A stretch of 64,000 bases of DNA from an uncultured Roseibium sp. (GTDB lineage Bacteria > Pseudomonadota > Alphaproteobacteria > Rhizobiales > Stappiaceae), in the NCBI RefSeq assembly GCF_963669205.1, contig NZ_OY769915.1, forward strand, positions 4,314,001 through 4,378,000, in the 5' to 3' direction. Both the position numbers and the translations under genes were made by a program. Below are positions 50,943 to 59,671 of the stretch, piece by piece. Position 1 is the first letter of the stretch. Every line of letters begins with the position of its first letter. The notes beneath the pieces are model-generated. The model was given only the letters and a program-made list of their open reading frames with translations. It was not told the origin of the DNA and did not search any database.

Positions 50943-52132
50943 ATCGCACCGTCTTTCTGAAGCTCGGTCAGCTCTTCGTCGGAAACGCCGAGATCCCGCC
51001 AGATTTCACCATTGTGCTCACCGAGCAATGGCGGCGGAGCGTCGACCTTGGGTGCCGCGCCATCGAGTTTGATCCCGGTTCTCGTGACCGTGATATCGCG
51101 CCCCACACCGGGGACATTCTCGTAGCGTCCCAGGAAACCGCGATCCGCGACCTGAGGCATCTCAAGCACTTCAGGAACCGTCAGCACCGCGCCTGACGGC
51201 ACGCCGATGCGATTGAGCTCCTTTGCCCAGTCGCGTGCGGGCCGGGTCTTGAGGACAGTTTCCAGTTCCGCCTTGAGCGCAAGCCGGTTCCGTTTGCGAT
51301 CTTCCCGCGTCGCATAGTCCGGCCGCGCGCGCAGTTCACTCAGGCCCAGATGATCCGTCAGCAGAACCCATTGCTCGTCCTTGTTCGCGGCAATGTTGAG
51401 GAGGCCATTGCCTGCCTCGAACGCACCCGACGGCGCGGAGGTGACGTTCTCGTTGCCATTGGCTGCCGGCTCGACGCCGGCATTGAGATAATTCGACACC
51501 ACCCAGCCCATTGTCGCCAGAACGGATTCTAGCATCGACACGTCGATGAAACTGCCTCTTGGTGTGGCGTTCAGCGCCGCCGAGACGGCAAACGCTGCGG
51601 TGATCCCGCCGACCGTGTCCGCGACCGGATAGCCGACACGAAGCGGGGCGCTGTCACTGTCGCCCGTGATCGACATGACGCCGGACGCGCCCTGGATGAT
51701 CTGGTCGTAGGCCGGCCGGTGGACCCAGGGCCCGTCCTGGCCGAACCCGGAAATAGCGCAATAGACGAGCTGCGGGTTTTCCGCTTTCAGTGTTTCGTAG
51801 CCGGCCCCGAGCCGGTCCATCACGCCGGGACGGAAATTTTCCACCAGAACATCGGCTGTCCGCACAAGCTTCACGAACAGCGCCCTGCCCTTCGGATGCT
51901 TGAGGTTGACCGTGACGGATTTTTTGCCGGCATTCTGGGCGAGAAACGAAACGCCCATGCCCTTGTCGTTGAGCTCCGGATCGGCTCCGAGTTTGCGCGC
52001 CAGATCGCCCCGGCCGGAGGCCTCGACCTTGATCACTTCCGCCCCCAGATGCGCCAGGTGGTGGCAGCAAAAGGGGCCGGCAAGCACGTTTGTCAGGTCA
52101 AGAACCCTGATCCCTTCAAGCGGTTTCGACAC
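50939..52132 (-). CDS. CaiB/BaiF-type (class III) CoA-transferase
   Basis: 397 residues from a GTG start. Family marks: LEGIRVLDLTNVLAGPFCCHHLAHLGAEVIKVE at the N-terminus, VLVENFRPGVMDRLG and ISGFGQDGPW. The family transfers CoA between carboxylic acids. The 4-bp overlap with the citryl-CoA lyase gene suggests it activates the tricarboxylate that the lyase then cleaves. It follows tctA by 27 bp, so import, activation and cleavage are one operon. Confidence 0.9.
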   Translation of the reverse strand: MSKPLEGIRVLDLTNVLAGPFCCHHLAHLGAEVIKVEASGRGDLARKLGADPELNDKGMGVSFLAQNAGKKSVTVNLKHPKGRALFVKLVRTADVLVENFRPGVMDRLGAGYETLKAENPQLVYCAISGFGQDGPWVHRPAYDQIIQGASGVMSITGDSDSAPLRVGYPVADTVGGITAAFAVSAALNATPRGSFIDVSMLESVLATMGWVVSNYLNAGVEPAANGNENVTSAPSGAFEAGNGLLNIAANKDEQWVLLTDHLGLSELRARPDYATREDRKRNRLALKAELETVLKTRPARDWAKELNRIGVPSGAVLTVPEVLEMPQVADRGFLGRYENVPGVGRDITVTRTGIKLDGAAPKVDAPPPLLGEHNGEIWRDLGVSDEELTELQKDGAI

Positions 52133-52159
52133 CTGGCGCGTTCCTTGATCCGGCCACCC

Positions 52160-53683
52160 TCAATCACCGTCGGCAACGCCTTCGGCGCGCAGCCGTGCGC
52201 GTCTGGCGCGGTATCCCGGCAAGACCACCAGCACGACGGCAAGGATCAGCAGTCCGAGCGTCATCGGACGTTCCCAGACGAAGCCCACGCCGTCATAGAG
52301 TTGCATGGCACGGGAGAAGTTGTTCTCAAGCAGCGGTCCGAGAATGAACCCGATCAGCAGCGGTGCCAGCGGGTAATCCGCGAACCGGAACAGCGTCGCG
52401 CAGATGCCGAACCCGACGAGGATCAGGAGTTCCGTGGCATTGTTCTGCCCGATATAGGCGCCCATCAGCGTGAAGAACAGGATGAACGGGATCAGGTAGT
52501 TGCGCGGAACTGCGAGCACTTTCGCGATATACGGGATCAGCGGCAGGTTCAGGATCAGGAGAACCAGGTTGCCGAGATACATGGAAATGATCACCGCCCA
52601 GAAGATCTGCGGTTCGTCGACCATCAGGCGCGGACCGGGACTGACATTGAGCGCGATCAGCGCCCCAAGCAGGATCGCCGTGGTGCCCGAACCTGGAATA
52701 CCAAGGGTCAGCAGCGGCACGAAGGACCCCGTGCAGGCGGCATTGTTGGCGCTTTCCGGAGCGGCAATGCCCTTGACCGAGCCCTTGCCGAACTGCTCCT
52801 GCTCTTCCTTGGAGGCGATGTTTCGTTCCACCGCATAGCCGAGGAACGATGCGATTGTCGCACCTGCGCCCGGCAGAACGCCGATGAAGAAACCCTGAAG
52901 CGATTGGCGGCCGATGACCGGTGTGATGCTGCGCGCCTCGTCCTTGGTGATGCGAAGGTTCTTGATCTTGCCCCCGTCGCTGCCGTCTCCGGTCTTGGAG
53001 CGGTTCGGGTCGAGCACCAGGAAAATGGCTTCGGGCAGCGCGAACATGGCCATGGCGAGCGTGATGAAGCCGAAACCCGATTGCAGATCCATGACGCCCA
53101 TCGTGAAGCGCGGTGCATTGAACAAGACGCCTTCGCCGACGGTGGCCATCATCAGCCCGAGGAACGTCATCAACAGCGCCTTGCTCACCTGGCCGGTTCC
53201 GGCAAAGGCGGCAATCGCCGACAGGCCGACGACCATGAGCGCAAAATATTCGGACGAATGGAACAGCAGCGCGACCGAGGCGAGCGCTGGCGCGAACACC
53301 ATCAGCAGAATGGCGCCGATCGTGCCTCCCGAGAACGAGGCGATCGCCGCAACCGTCAGTGCCTTGCCGGCCTGGCCCTTGCGCGCCAGCGGGTAGCCGT
53401 CAAACGAGGTGGCAACGGTGGAGGCAACACCCGGCGCGTTGATCAGGATCGACGATGTCGAACCGCCGAAAACGGCACCGTAGTAGACACCGGCCAGCAG
53501 GATCAGCGCCGCGGACGGATCGCCGATCGTGATCGCGACGGGGATCATGATGGCGATGATCGACATCGGCCCCAGGCCCGGCAGCATGCCGATGAAGGTA
53601 CCGATCAGGCAGCCACCGACCACCATCAGGATGTTCGTGAAAGTAAAGGCCGTTGAAAGGCCCGTCAGAAGTCCTTCAAGCAT
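52160..53683 (-). CDS. tctA: Tripartite tricarboxylate transporter large permease
   Basis: 507 residues, about 12 transmembrane segments. TctA marks are GLLTGLSTAFTFTNILMVVGGCLIGTFIGMLPGLGP, TSSILINAPGVASTVATSFDGYPLARKGQAGKAL and LGIPGSGTTAILLGAL. Transports carboxylates with H+ or Na+ using the TctC binding protein. One base separates it from tctB. Confidence 0.94.
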   Translation of the reverse strand: MLEGLLTGLSTAFTFTNILMVVGGCLIGTFIGMLPGLGPMSIIAIMIPVAITIGDPSAALILLAGVYYGAVFGGSTSSILINAPGVASTVATSFDGYPLARKGQAGKALTVAAIASFSGGTIGAILLMVFAPALASVALLFHSSEYFALMVVGLSAIAAFAGTGQVSKALLMTFLGLMMATVGEGVLFNAPRFTMGVMDLQSGFGFITLAMAMFALPEAIFLVLDPNRSKTGDGSDGGKIKNLRITKDEARSITPVIGRQSLQGFFIGVLPGAGATIASFLGYAVERNIASKEEQEQFGKGSVKGIAAPESANNAACTGSFVPLLTLGIPGSGTTAILLGALIALNVSPGPRLMVDEPQIFWAVIISMYLGNLVLLILNLPLIPYIAKVLAVPRNYLIPFILFFTLMGAYIGQNNATELLILVGFGICATLFRFADYPLAPLLIGFILGPLLENNFSRAMQLYDGVGFVWERPMTLGLLILAVVLVVLPGYRARRARLRAEGVADGD

Positions 53684-53684
53684 C

Positions 53685-54176
53685 TCAGCCCCCGCTTACG
53701 AAAAATGGGAAAGGACTCAGGAAAATCCCGAGCACCACGTCCACCAGGTACCAGACCGTGCCGGCCGCGATGGCACCAACGAGCCCCATCATGACATAGC
53801 GGCGCTCACCGAGGATGAAGCTGCCGACCGTCAGGAACAGGAAGGTGGATGCAAGAAAACCGAGAGGCCGCAGCAGCAGCGCATAGGCAACCATCAGGGC
53901 GAGCAGCAGCACCGCCTGGCCGACCTTGTATTCATGCAGACGCGACAGATTGATATCTGCGGCGTCCTTCTTTTCGGGAGACTTTTCCAGGCCCAGGAGG
54001 ACGGACAGGGACAACAGGATGCCCCCGATCACCAGAACCTTTGGAAAGCTCGATGGCCAGATCGGACTGCGCTTCATGATCGGCGGCAGCAGCGCGTCCA
54101 TGGTGAAATAGGCTGCATAGCCATAGGCCAGACAGATCAGCAGGATGACTAGGGCCAGCCAGCGGTCGAGCGCCAT
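53685..54176 (-). CDS. tctB: Tripartite tricarboxylate transporter small permease
   Basis: 163 residues with four transmembrane helices and a cytoplasmic loop (about 65-85, GLEKSPEKKDAADINLSRLHEYK), typical of TctB. Start DRWLALVILLICLAYGYAAYFTMDALLP is characteristic. A hairpin at 54208-54231 precedes it and separates it from tctC. Confidence 0.9.
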   Translation of the reverse strand: MALDRWLALVILLICLAYGYAAYFTMDALLPPIMKRSPIWPSSFPKVLVIGGILLSLSVLLGLEKSPEKKDAADINLSRLHEYKVGQAVLLLALMVAYALLLRPLGFLASTFLFLTVGSFILGERRYVMMGLVGAIAAGTVWYLVDVVLGIFLSPFPFFVSGG

Positions 54177-54207
54177 CGTTCCCCCCCAGGATTTCTTGAT
54201 TGGTTGA

Positions 54208-54231
54208 CGCGTCCGGGCGAACCCGGACGCG
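54208..54231 (-). other. Strong intercistronic hairpin between tctC and tctB
   Basis: Perfect 10-bp stem CGCGTCCGGG/CCCGGACGCG around CGAA, a GNRA-like stable tetraloop-type closure. It lies 29 bp past the tctC stop with no T-tract, so it is probably an RNA stabiliser for the tctC message. Confidence 0.65.
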
Positions 54232-54260
54232 CTGGTCGTCGTGTCGGTATGAACCGGGAC

Positions 54261-55241
54261 TTAGAGGAAGCCGAGCTGCTTCATCAGATCGCCGATCACC
54301 TGCTCCTGTCCTTCCAGGAAGGTGCGGAAATCATCACCTGGGTTGTGGATGTTGACCCAGCCGTTGCGTGCGCGGACTTCTTCCCACTCCGCCGTGTCGT
54401 ACATCTGGGCAATTGCAGCCTGGTAGGCAGCCAGCTTGTCAGCCGGCAGACCGGGTGCTGCGAAGAAACCGCGCCAGTTGACGAAGGTCGTGTCGTTGCC
54501 TTGCTCCACCATGGTCGGTGCGTCGGCATAGGCGTCCACACGCTCGGGAGCCGTCACGCCGATGATGCGGACTTCACCTGCCTTGGCCAGTTCGACAGCT
54601 TCCGAAAAGCCGGTGGAAACAGCCTGGACTTCGCCGGAGAGAAGGCCGGCCATTGTCTTGCCGCCGCCGTCATACGGAACGTATTTCAGCGCGACCGGAT
54701 CAGCGCCGGCTGCCTGGAAAACCATGGCTGCAACGAGGTGGTCCATGCCGCCCGGAACGGAGCCGCCGCCAACAGCAGTTCCTGCCGGGTCAGCCTTGAA
54801 GGCTTCGATCAGGCCGTTGACGTCCTGGATCGCGCTGTCCGCAGGCACCACGAGTGCCGCGTAGTCACCGATCGTGCCGGCAACCAGGGTCAGGTCGCGG
54901 AAGTTCTGCGGGAACACGCCTGTCAGCGAACGGATCACGATCGGGGTCGAGTTGACCATGAGCGTGCCGTGGTTGCTGTCGGCGTTTTCGATCAGGTAGC
55001 CGATGGCCTTGCCGCCACCGCCGCCGGACATGTTTTCATAGGATGCGGAGCCGACAAGACCGGCTTTTGTCAGGGCTTCACCCGTTCCGCGCGCGGTTCC
55101 GTCCCAGCCGCCGCCTGCACCGCCCGGGATCAGGAAGTGAATGCTGTCGACGACTTCGTCGGCGAAGGTCGGTGTTGCGAATGAAAGAGACGCGGCAGCA
55201 GCCGCCAGAACGACCCGGCGGGTCATCTTCATAAGTGTCAT
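54261..55241 (-). CDS. tctC: Tripartite tricarboxylate transporter substrate-binding protein
   Basis: 326 residues from the ATG at 55241 (GGAGGATATT upstream). Signal peptide RRVVLAAAAASLSFATPTFA, cleaved near residue 27. TctC marks: IHFLIPGGAGGGWDGTARG (binding the carboxylate by main-chain amides) and PGGMDHLVAAMV. Captures the tricarboxylate in the periplasm. First gene of a minus-strand operon that is divergent from tctD. Confidence 0.92.
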   Translation of the reverse strand: MTLMKMTRRVVLAAAAASLSFATPTFADEVVDSIHFLIPGGAGGGWDGTARGTGEALTKAGLVGSASYENMSGGGGGKAIGYLIENADSNHGTLMVNSTPIVIRSLTGVFPQNFRDLTLVAGTIGDYAALVVPADSAIQDVNGLIEAFKADPAGTAVGGGSVPGGMDHLVAAMVFQAAGADPVALKYVPYDGGGKTMAGLLSGEVQAVSTGFSEAVELAKAGEVRIIGVTAPERVDAYADAPTMVEQGNDTTFVNWRGFFAAPGLPADKLAAYQAAIAQMYDTAEWEEVRARNGWVNIHNPGDDFRTFLEGQEQVIGDLMKQLGFL

Positions 55242-55355
55242 AATATCCTCCCAGACACGCAGAGGCTTCACGAGCCTCTTGCAAACCACAAAAGAAGTGG
55301 GAAAGCTGACAGGAACCTGTCACGTCATCAAAAACATTGGCAAACGGCTGAAAAC

Positions 55356-56021
55356 ATGCGCTTCCTGCTGATCGAGGACAATGAAAAACTGGCAAAAGCC
55401 ATTGTTGATCGGCTGAGTCTGGACGGGCATGTGGTCGATCACGCACCCGACCTGGAGACCGCTGCGGACTGTCTGGCCAGTACGGCCTACGAACTGATTC
55501 TGCTCGACATCATGCTCCCGGACGGGGACGGCCGAACCTTTCTCGAGACCCACCGCACGGGCGACAACGACACACCGGTGATCGTCCTGACCGCACGCTC
55601 TGAAGTGTCGGACCGCGTTCGTATGCTCGATCTCGGTGCCGACGACTACATCACCAAGCCGTTCGATTTTTCCGAGTTGGAAGCCAGGTGCCGCGCCGTG
55701 CTGCGGCGCCGGCAGGGAGCGGCCCGCAATCAGAAGACTTTCGAGGACGTGGTTTTCGATCCCTTGGCAGGGACCGTCGCCGTCGCGGGAGAAGTCTCCG
55801 ACCTCAGGAACCGCGAACTGCGCCTGCTGGAAGTCTTCTTCTCCGCGCCGGACATGATCTTTTCAAAATCGCATCTGGTCGACCGGCTGTTTTCCTATGA
55901 CGAGGACGTTTCGGAAAATGCGATCGAGGTCTATGTCGGCCGGGTGCGCAAGAAGTTGCAGGGCGGCCGCGTCAGGATCGAGACGGTGCGCGGCGTCGGC
56001 TACCGGATGACCGCCACATGA
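55356..56021 (+). CDS. tctD: Response regulator, OmpR family
   Basis: 221 residues. Receiver domain (about 1-118) with phosphoacceptor D51 (LLDIMLPDGDG) and K101 region YITKPFDF; OmpR-type winged helix (about 130-220) ending RRKLQ-like RVRKKLQGGRVRIETVRGVGYRM. Divergent from tctC and overlapping the kinase gene by 4 bp, matching the TctD/TctE arrangement. It probably induces the tct operon. Confidence 0.92.
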   Translation: MRFLLIEDNEKLAKAIVDRLSLDGHVVDHAPDLETAADCLASTAYELILLDIMLPDGDGRTFLETHRTGDNDTPVIVLTARSEVSDRVRMLDLGADDYITKPFDFSELEARCRAVLRRRQGAARNQKTFEDVVFDPLAGTVAVAGEVSDLRNRELRLLEVFFSAPDMIFSKSHLVDRLFSYDEDVSENAIEVYVGRVRKKLQGGRVRIETVRGVGYRMTAT

Positions 56022-57403
56022 CAACCGTCCACGCGCGCGGCTCCCTTCGCAGACGCCTTCTGCTTCAGCTCCTTCTGGTGGCGGCAATTCTCTCCGTCGC
56101 GCTTTACTTCACCGTGCGCGCACTCGCGCAGCAGGCCGCAGAGACGACACAGGACAACATTCTGATCGCCTCCGCCACGGCGATTTCGGAGGCGGCCCGG
56201 GCCGAACGCGGCCAGATCCTCGTGGACGTCCCCTATTCCGCCCTATCCATGCTCGGCTCAATAGCGGAAGAGCGGGTTTTCTACCGCGTCACGGCGGACG
56301 ATCTGACCGTGACCGGCTATGATGACCTGCCCATGCCGCCGGCGGCCTCGGACGCGGGGGAGCCGGTCTTCGCCACGGCGATCTACAAGAGTGACGAAGT
56401 GCGCGTCGCCGCGCTTCCGCGGCGTCTCACCGTGGGCGACGAGACCGTAATCCTGACGGTACTGGTCGCCCAGACGCGCCTCGGGCTCGCAGCCGTTTCG
56501 CTGCAGATCTCCATCGCGGCGGCGGCCGCCGGCGTCGGCTTCTTCCTGCTGTCGGGTGCGCTCAGCTGGTTTGCCACCAACAATGCGATGCGCCCGCTCA
56601 ACAGGCTTGCACAGTCCGTCGAACGCCGCGGCCCGCAGGATCTCAGTCCCGTGGCGACATCCGCGCCGACGGAGCTGGTTCCGCTGCTTCAGTCCCTCAA
56701 CACCTTCATGGCCCGCCTGAGCGCCTCCCTCGCGCGCACGGAGGATTTCATCGCCGAGGCGGCCCATCACGTCCGCACGCCGCTGGCAACGGTGCGGACC
56801 CAGTCCGAAATCGCAATGCGCAGCGTGCGCAAGCCGGAGAACAAGCAGATCCTGCGCGAAGTGATCCGTGCTGCGGACGAAAGCTCACGCTCTGCCGGGC
56901 AGCTTCTAGATCATGCCATGGTGGCGCTGCGCTCCGACAACCTGGAAAAGGAACGTCTGAACATGAAGGATCTCGCCCAGGACGTGATCCGGTCGATCAG
57001 CCCGACGGCGGACTTGAAGGACATCCGCATCACCTGTTCCGGTTCCGACACCACAAGCTCGGTCGAAGGGGATCCCATCCTCCTGCAGAACGCCCTGCGC
57101 AATCTGCTCGACAATGCGGTCAAATATTCGCCCGAGGACAGCCGGATCAAGGTCGAGATATCGGAAGCCGCGGCCACCGTTCAGGTCGATGTGCTCGACG
57201 AAGGCCGGGGACTTGGTGACGGCGACCGGCAACACTTGACGGAGCGCTTCGGGCGGGGAAACAACGTGAAGGACATCATCGGCTCGGGCCTCGGCCTGAC
57301 GATCGTGGACGAAGTCGTGCGGGCACACGGCGGAATGCTGGCCTTGACCGACAATCCGGAAGGGAGAGGAACGTGCGCCTCCATCACTTTGCCTTCGGCC
57401 TGA
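56018..57403 (+). CDS. tctE: Sensor histidine kinase
   Basis: 461 residues. Two transmembrane helices (about 13-35 and 158-184) flank a periplasmic sensing domain; a HAMP-like segment follows. The HisKA site reads AEAAHHVRTPLATV (H250, with H in place of the usual Glu after it), and the ATPase domain has NLLDNAVKYSPED, DEGRGLGD and GSGLGLTIVDEV. The downstream binding protein gene begins inside the 3' end (31-bp overlap), so a binding protein may help sensing. Confidence 0.92.
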   Translation: MTTVHARGSLRRRLLLQLLLVAAILSVALYFTVRALAQQAAETTQDNILIASATAISEAARAERGQILVDVPYSALSMLGSIAEERVFYRVTADDLTVTGYDDLPMPPAASDAGEPVFATAIYKSDEVRVAALPRRLTVGDETVILTVLVAQTRLGLAAVSLQISIAAAAAGVGFFLLSGALSWFATNNAMRPLNRLAQSVERRGPQDLSPVATSAPTELVPLLQSLNTFMARLSASLARTEDFIAEAAHHVRTPLATVRTQSEIAMRSVRKPENKQILREVIRAADESSRSAGQLLDHAMVALRSDNLEKERLNMKDLAQDVIRSISPTADLKDIRITCSGSDTTSSVEGDPILLQNALRNLLDNAVKYSPEDSRIKVEISEAAATVQVDVLDEGRGLGDGDRQHLTERFGRGNNVKDIIGSGLGLTIVDEVVRAHGGMLALTDNPEGRGTCASITLPSA

Positions 57404-58413
57404 TCGCAAGTCTGATCCTGCTGGCGACCACGGCGCATGCATTCGTCGCCGAAGAGGAACGTTTGTTCGACGTCGACAATCCGTCGGCAACGCTGAACAT
57501 CATTTCTACTGCCGACCTCGACATCTTCGCCCCCCTTGTCGATGCCTTTCAGGAGCGCAACCCGACAATACGCGTGCGCTATGTGACAGCGTCGAGCAGC
57601 GAGCTCATGAAGGCCCTTTTCGAGGAAGGTGCTGAATTCGACATCGCGATCTCTTCCGCCATGGACCTGCAGACCAAGCTCGTCAATGACGGATTTGCCG
57701 AACGGCATGTCTCCGCTGAAACCGGCTCCCTGCCCGCCTGGGCGAAATGGCGGGACCGGCTGTTTGCCTTCACGCAGGAACCAGCGGTTCTGGTCTATTC
57801 CCGGGAGGCCTTCGAGGGCCTTCCGCAGCCCACGAACCGGGACGAGTTGATCGCGCTTCTGCGCGAAAATCCGGACAGGTTCAATGGCCGCGTCGGCACA
57901 TACGATATCCGGGAAAGCGGTGCCGGGTATCTCTTCGCAACGCAGGACTCCCGGCAATCTGAATCGCTGTGGCGCATGGCCGAAGTCATGGGAAGACTGA
58001 ATGCCAGGCTCTATTGCTGTTCAAGCCAGATGATCGGAGACGTCGTCGATGGCCAATTGGCCATGGCCTATAACGTTCTCGGCAGCTACGCGGCCGCGCG
58101 CCTGGAAGACCACCCGGATCTGGATATCCTCCAGTTCAAGGATTTCACGACCGTGATGCTGCGCACGGTTCTGATCCCGAAGACTGCCCGGGATACGGAT
58201 TTGGCCGGCCAGTTCATCGATTTCCTTGTTTCGGAGGAAAACCGCCAGCTCATCGAAAACCTGACCGGATTGCCCTCGATCGACCCGGCCGTCCTGCAAC
58301 GGGAAGCCGCCTTCAGGCCGATCCGGCTCGGTCCAGGCCTATTGGTCTACCTGGATCAGCTCAAGCGCAGAACCTTCATCCGCGCCTGGCTGAACGCTAT
58401 GGTGCAGCCATGA
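57373..58413 (+). CDS. Periplasmic substrate-binding protein coupled to TctDE
   Basis: 346 residues from a GTG at 57373 preceded by AGGGAGAGGA. Signal peptide LIASLILLATTAHA, cleaved near residue 23. The mature part is an extracellular binding protein of ABC iron/organic-ion type (LNIISTADLDIFAPLVDAFQERNPTIRV, GVG-like DIRESGAGYLF). No permease accompanies it, and its gene overlaps the kinase gene by 31 bp, so it more likely presents ligand to the kinase than to a transporter. Confidence 0.85.
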   Translation: MRLHHFAFGLIASLILLATTAHAFVAEEERLFDVDNPSATLNIISTADLDIFAPLVDAFQERNPTIRVRYVTASSSELMKALFEEGAEFDIAISSAMDLQTKLVNDGFAERHVSAETGSLPAWAKWRDRLFAFTQEPAVLVYSREAFEGLPQPTNRDELIALLRENPDRFNGRVGTYDIRESGAGYLFATQDSRQSESLWRMAEVMGRLNARLYCCSSQMIGDVVDGQLAMAYNVLGSYAAARLEDHPDLDILQFKDFTTVMLRTVLIPKTARDTDLAGQFIDFLVSEENRQLIENLTGLPSIDPAVLQREAAFRPIRLGPGLLVYLDQLKRRTFIRAWLNAMVQP

Positions 58414-58599
58414 GCTCAGATTTCTTAAGCGCGGGAGCTTGCCCGGCTGACGACCCGAACCAGAGCTCGCCGGACCGGAACAAATTGCATGTGTTTTGTA
58501 TGTGATATTACTCTTAGAACAGCCACAAGACGAATTTACACTCAATAATTGTAGAAAAATAAAACAAAATCAAAAATTGCCAAAAATCTGCTACAAGGA

Positions 58600-58965
58600 A
58601 TGATGAGTAATGAAGATCAGAGCCCGCCTAAAGTAGCGCCGGAAATAAAGGCCGCTCCCAAAATCAGAAATATGTACTGGTGTGATTTTCCGCGCGATGC
58701 GCAGTTGCCAGAGTTTTGGAAAAGACGGCCTGTCATAGTTGTTTCAAGAATTCGTACGTTGCATGGAGCCGTAACTGTAATTCCTTGTTCAACGACTCCA
58801 CAGAATGAAAACAAGTGGGCTGTTAAACTAAAAACATCCATCGACGGAAGAGAGTCATGGGCTGTTTGTGATAAAATTAGCACGCTGGCTGTGAGCAGAT
58901 TAGTGCCGCATTCAGGTGCAGTTCCTAAGCTGCCCCAAGAAGAATTTAGATTGGTTCTTGAATAG
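58600..58965 (+). CDS. PemK/MazF-type toxin-like protein without visible antitoxin
   Basis: 121 residues (ATG at 58600 or 58603). The PemK/MazF fold is seen in GMYWCDFP-like NMYWCDFPRDAQL, RRPVIVVSRIRTLHGAVTVIPCSTTPQ, VCDKISTLAVSRLVP. These enzymes are usually sequence-specific endoribonucleases. An N-terminal ~24-residue extension is unusual. No antitoxin gene precedes it: 58414-58599 is AT-rich and gene-free. Codon use and GC are lower than neighbours, indicating transfer. It may be inactive or solitary. Confidence 0.8.
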   Translation: MMSNEDQSPPKVAPEIKAAPKIRNMYWCDFPRDAQLPEFWKRRPVIVVSRIRTLHGAVTVIPCSTTPQNENKWAVKLKTSIDGRESWAVCDKISTLAVSRLVPHSGAVPKLPQEEFRLVLE

Positions 58966-59020
58966 CTTCTGGAATGGTTGCCGTCCCTCCCAAAGGAAAA
59001 TTCTTGAAAATTCGGGACAT

Positions 59021-59118
59021 TGTACCTATTCTGGGTACATACGCAGGGCGTGGAAACGTCTCTGTCGCCCTTACGGGCACTAACTCCAAGGCGGCCTTTT
59101 GGTCGCCTTTGGCTTTTT
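59021..59118 (+). ncRNA. Possible structured RNA/3' UTR with terminator
   Basis: Downstream of the toxin gene three hairpins occur in 100 bases: TGTACC/GGTACA (59021-59039), GCCC-TTAC-GGGC (59067-59078), and a terminator stem AAGGCGGCC/GGTCGCCTT (59088-59109) followed by T-rich GGCTTTTT. It could be the toxin mRNA's 3' end or a small RNA. No promoter was identified, so this stays tentative. Confidence 0.3.
59088..59118 (+). terminator. Rho-independent terminator after the toxin gene
   Basis: Stem AAGGCGGCC (59088-59096) with GGTCGCCTT (59101-59109), one G-T pair, TTTT loop, then TGGCTTTTT. It separates the toxin transcript from the convergent operon. Confidence 0.65.
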
Positions 59119-59170
59119 GGCGGAATATGTACCCCCCTTGCCAAACCGCTGGAAGCTATCCGCTTAGGAT

Positions 59171-59671
59171 CTAGAGCGTGAGCGGTTCGTCCGTGACAAG
59201 CACCCCGTCGGCGTCGCAATAGATGAACATGCCCGGTTCGATGAGAACGCTCCCGAAGGCAACGGGCACATCGATTGCACCCGTACCCGCCTTTGCGGAT
59301 CTGACGGGGCTGGTTCCAAGCGCTTTGATGCCGAGATCGAGACCGGCGAGCATCTGCGCATCCCGGACAGCCCCGTTGATCACGATCCCGGCCCAGCCAT
59401 TGTTGATGAGCCGGTCCGCCATCCTGTCGCCGAGCAGAGCCGTGCGCATCGAGCCGCCGCCGTCCAGCACGATGACCCCGCCATCTCCCTTGGCCGAGAA
59501 CAGCTCTTCCTGCACGAGCTTGGTGTCCTCGACCATCAATGCGGTCCGGATCCTGCCGGCAAATGTGGGTTTCCTGCCGAAGTCGCGAAACGGCAATTGC
59601 ACGAGGCGCACCTTGCCCGGATGGGCATCGTTGAGGTCGCATGTCGGATGAAAAGTCACGGTCGTGTTCAC
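59171..59671 (-). CDS. RraA / HMG-CHA aldolase-family protein
   Basis: 166 residues from the GTG at 59671 (overlaps the PrpF stop). Family marks are GGGSMRTALLGDRMADRLINNG-like G-D-R-M-A segment and GIVINGAVRDAQML, with the Arg-Asp pair that binds substrate and divalent metal in HMG/CHA aldolases. RraA-type proteins of this group often also decarboxylate oxaloacetate. In this operon with a PrpF-type isomerase and aconitase, a C-C lyase or oxaloacetate decarboxylase role is more plausible than RNase E inhibition. Confidence 0.8.
   Translation of the reverse strand: MNTTVTFHPTCDLNDAHPGKVRLVQLPFRDFGRKPTFAGRIRTALMVEDTKLVQEELFSAKGDGGVIVLDGGGSMRTALLGDRMADRLINNGWAGIVINGAVRDAQMLAGLDLGIKALGTSPVRSAKAGTGAIDVPVAFGSVLIEPGMFIYCDADGVLVTDEPLTL

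Noticed and set aside
51719..53656. 645-codon plus-strand open frame opposite the CoA-transferase and tctA
   Set aside because: Low-complexity His/Gln/Arg-rich translation spanning two clear minus-strand genes; not a real protein.
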